In this document: positions 4,909 to 5,098 of the stretch, one piece after another
Layout of the letters: each line of letters starts with the position of its first letter
How positions within the stretch are numbered: position 1 is the stretch's first letter
Source: Methanosarcinales archaeon
Lineage (GTDB): Archaea > Halobacteriota > Methanosarcinia > Methanosarcinales > Methanogasteraceae
Assembly (NCBI GenBank): GCA_030609345.1
Contig: JAUWCK010000100.1
Coordinates: forward strand, 1 to 5,098
DNA length: 5,098 bases
Direction: 5' to 3'
Translations under genes and position numbers: made by a program
The notes under the pieces: model-generated
Database searches by the model: none
What the model was told of the DNA's origin: nothing
The model's input: only the letters and a program-made list of their open reading frames with translations

Positions 4909-5098
4909 TTATCTCCGCCACCGCATCATCGCGTAAGCGACTGCAAGCATCCCTGCAATCGCGAAGACCGCTGTGAACCCGGGCGCACCCTTCTTCGCCG
5001 CCCCTGCCGTCGTGCCTTCCGCCGCCGGTGCAGTCGCCTTTGCCGCCGCGGGTCTCTTCGTTGGTACTGGCGTCAGTGTCACGCGCTCGCCCGGCGGC
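4909..5098 (-). CDS. C-terminus of a PGF-CTERM cell-surface protein (5' part outside the window)
   Basis: The last 62 codons are present, ending at TAA (4911-4909). The visible protein begins PPGERVTLTPVPTKRPAAA, a Pro/Ala/Thr/Lys-rich linker (residues 1-38 of the fragment). PGF at 39-41 then leads into a hydrophobic segment FTAVFAIAGMLAVAYAMM (41-58) and the basic end RWRR (59-62). That tripartite tail is the PGF-CTERM signal, recognised by archaeosortase A, which removes the segment and joins the protein to a membrane lipid. The mature protein should be exported and anchored outside the cell, the linker acting as a spacer to the surface layer. What the ectodomain does cannot be said because it lies beyond 5098. 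The linker is richer in Ala and Lys than the usual Thr/Ser-rich, heavily glycosylated type. A signal peptide is expected but unseen. Confidence 0.85.
   Translation of the reverse strand, partial: PPGERVTLTPVPTKRPAAAKATAPAAEGTTAGAAKKGAPGFTAVFAIAGMLAVAYAMMRWRR

Overview
The window looks archaeal and euryarchaeal, probably from a methanogen or methane/alkane-oxidizing relative (Methanomicrobia in the broad sense). Three things point there: a truncated surface protein ending in a PGF-CTERM sorting signal (an archaeosortase substrate), an archaea-typical ATPase_2/DUF234 protein, and archaeal TATA boxes about 25-35 bases upstream of starts with little or no leader. The exact lineage cannot be read from the sequence.

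All recognisable genes lie on the minus strand. From right to left they are: the C-terminus of a PGF-CTERM cell-surface protein (4909-5098, cut by the window edge); a 468-residue AAA-type ATPase with a C-terminal PD-(D/E)XK-like domain (3300-4706); a 465-residue FAD-dependent oxidoreductase of the COG2509 type with a Cys-rich N-terminal motif (1677-3074); a 368-residue class I/II PLP-dependent aminotransferase (262-1368); and possibly the first ten codons of another gene leaving the left edge (1-30). For the oxidoreductase and the ATPase I place the start well inside the longest open frame (ATG at 3074 and ATG at 4706). In each case the N-terminal domain begins there, and a TATA box sits inside the longer frame at the right distance.

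The genes are separated by gaps of about 200-310 bases, and each complete gene has its own promoter-like element, so they are probably separate transcription units rather than an operon. I see no functional link among the products: amino-acid transamination, a redox flavoprotein of unknown substrate, a STAND/AAA-like ATPase of unknown target, and an anchored surface protein.

The gaps are more structured than usual. They hold a hairpin plus T-tract resembling an intrinsic terminator after the ATPase gene (3198-3231) and a weaker one after the aminotransferase gene (199-229). A 12-bp perfect palindrome lies at the predicted ATPase transcription start (4710-4721). Two perfect hairpins with a competing pairing lie between the surface-protein and ATPase genes (4801-4867). 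A mosaic of nested inverted repeats lies at 1442-1658, and a long-range inverted repeat flanks the candidate start at the left edge (26-35 and 115-124). No RNA genes, CRISPR array, insertion sequence or clear novel multi-gene system was found; the most interesting material is regulatory.
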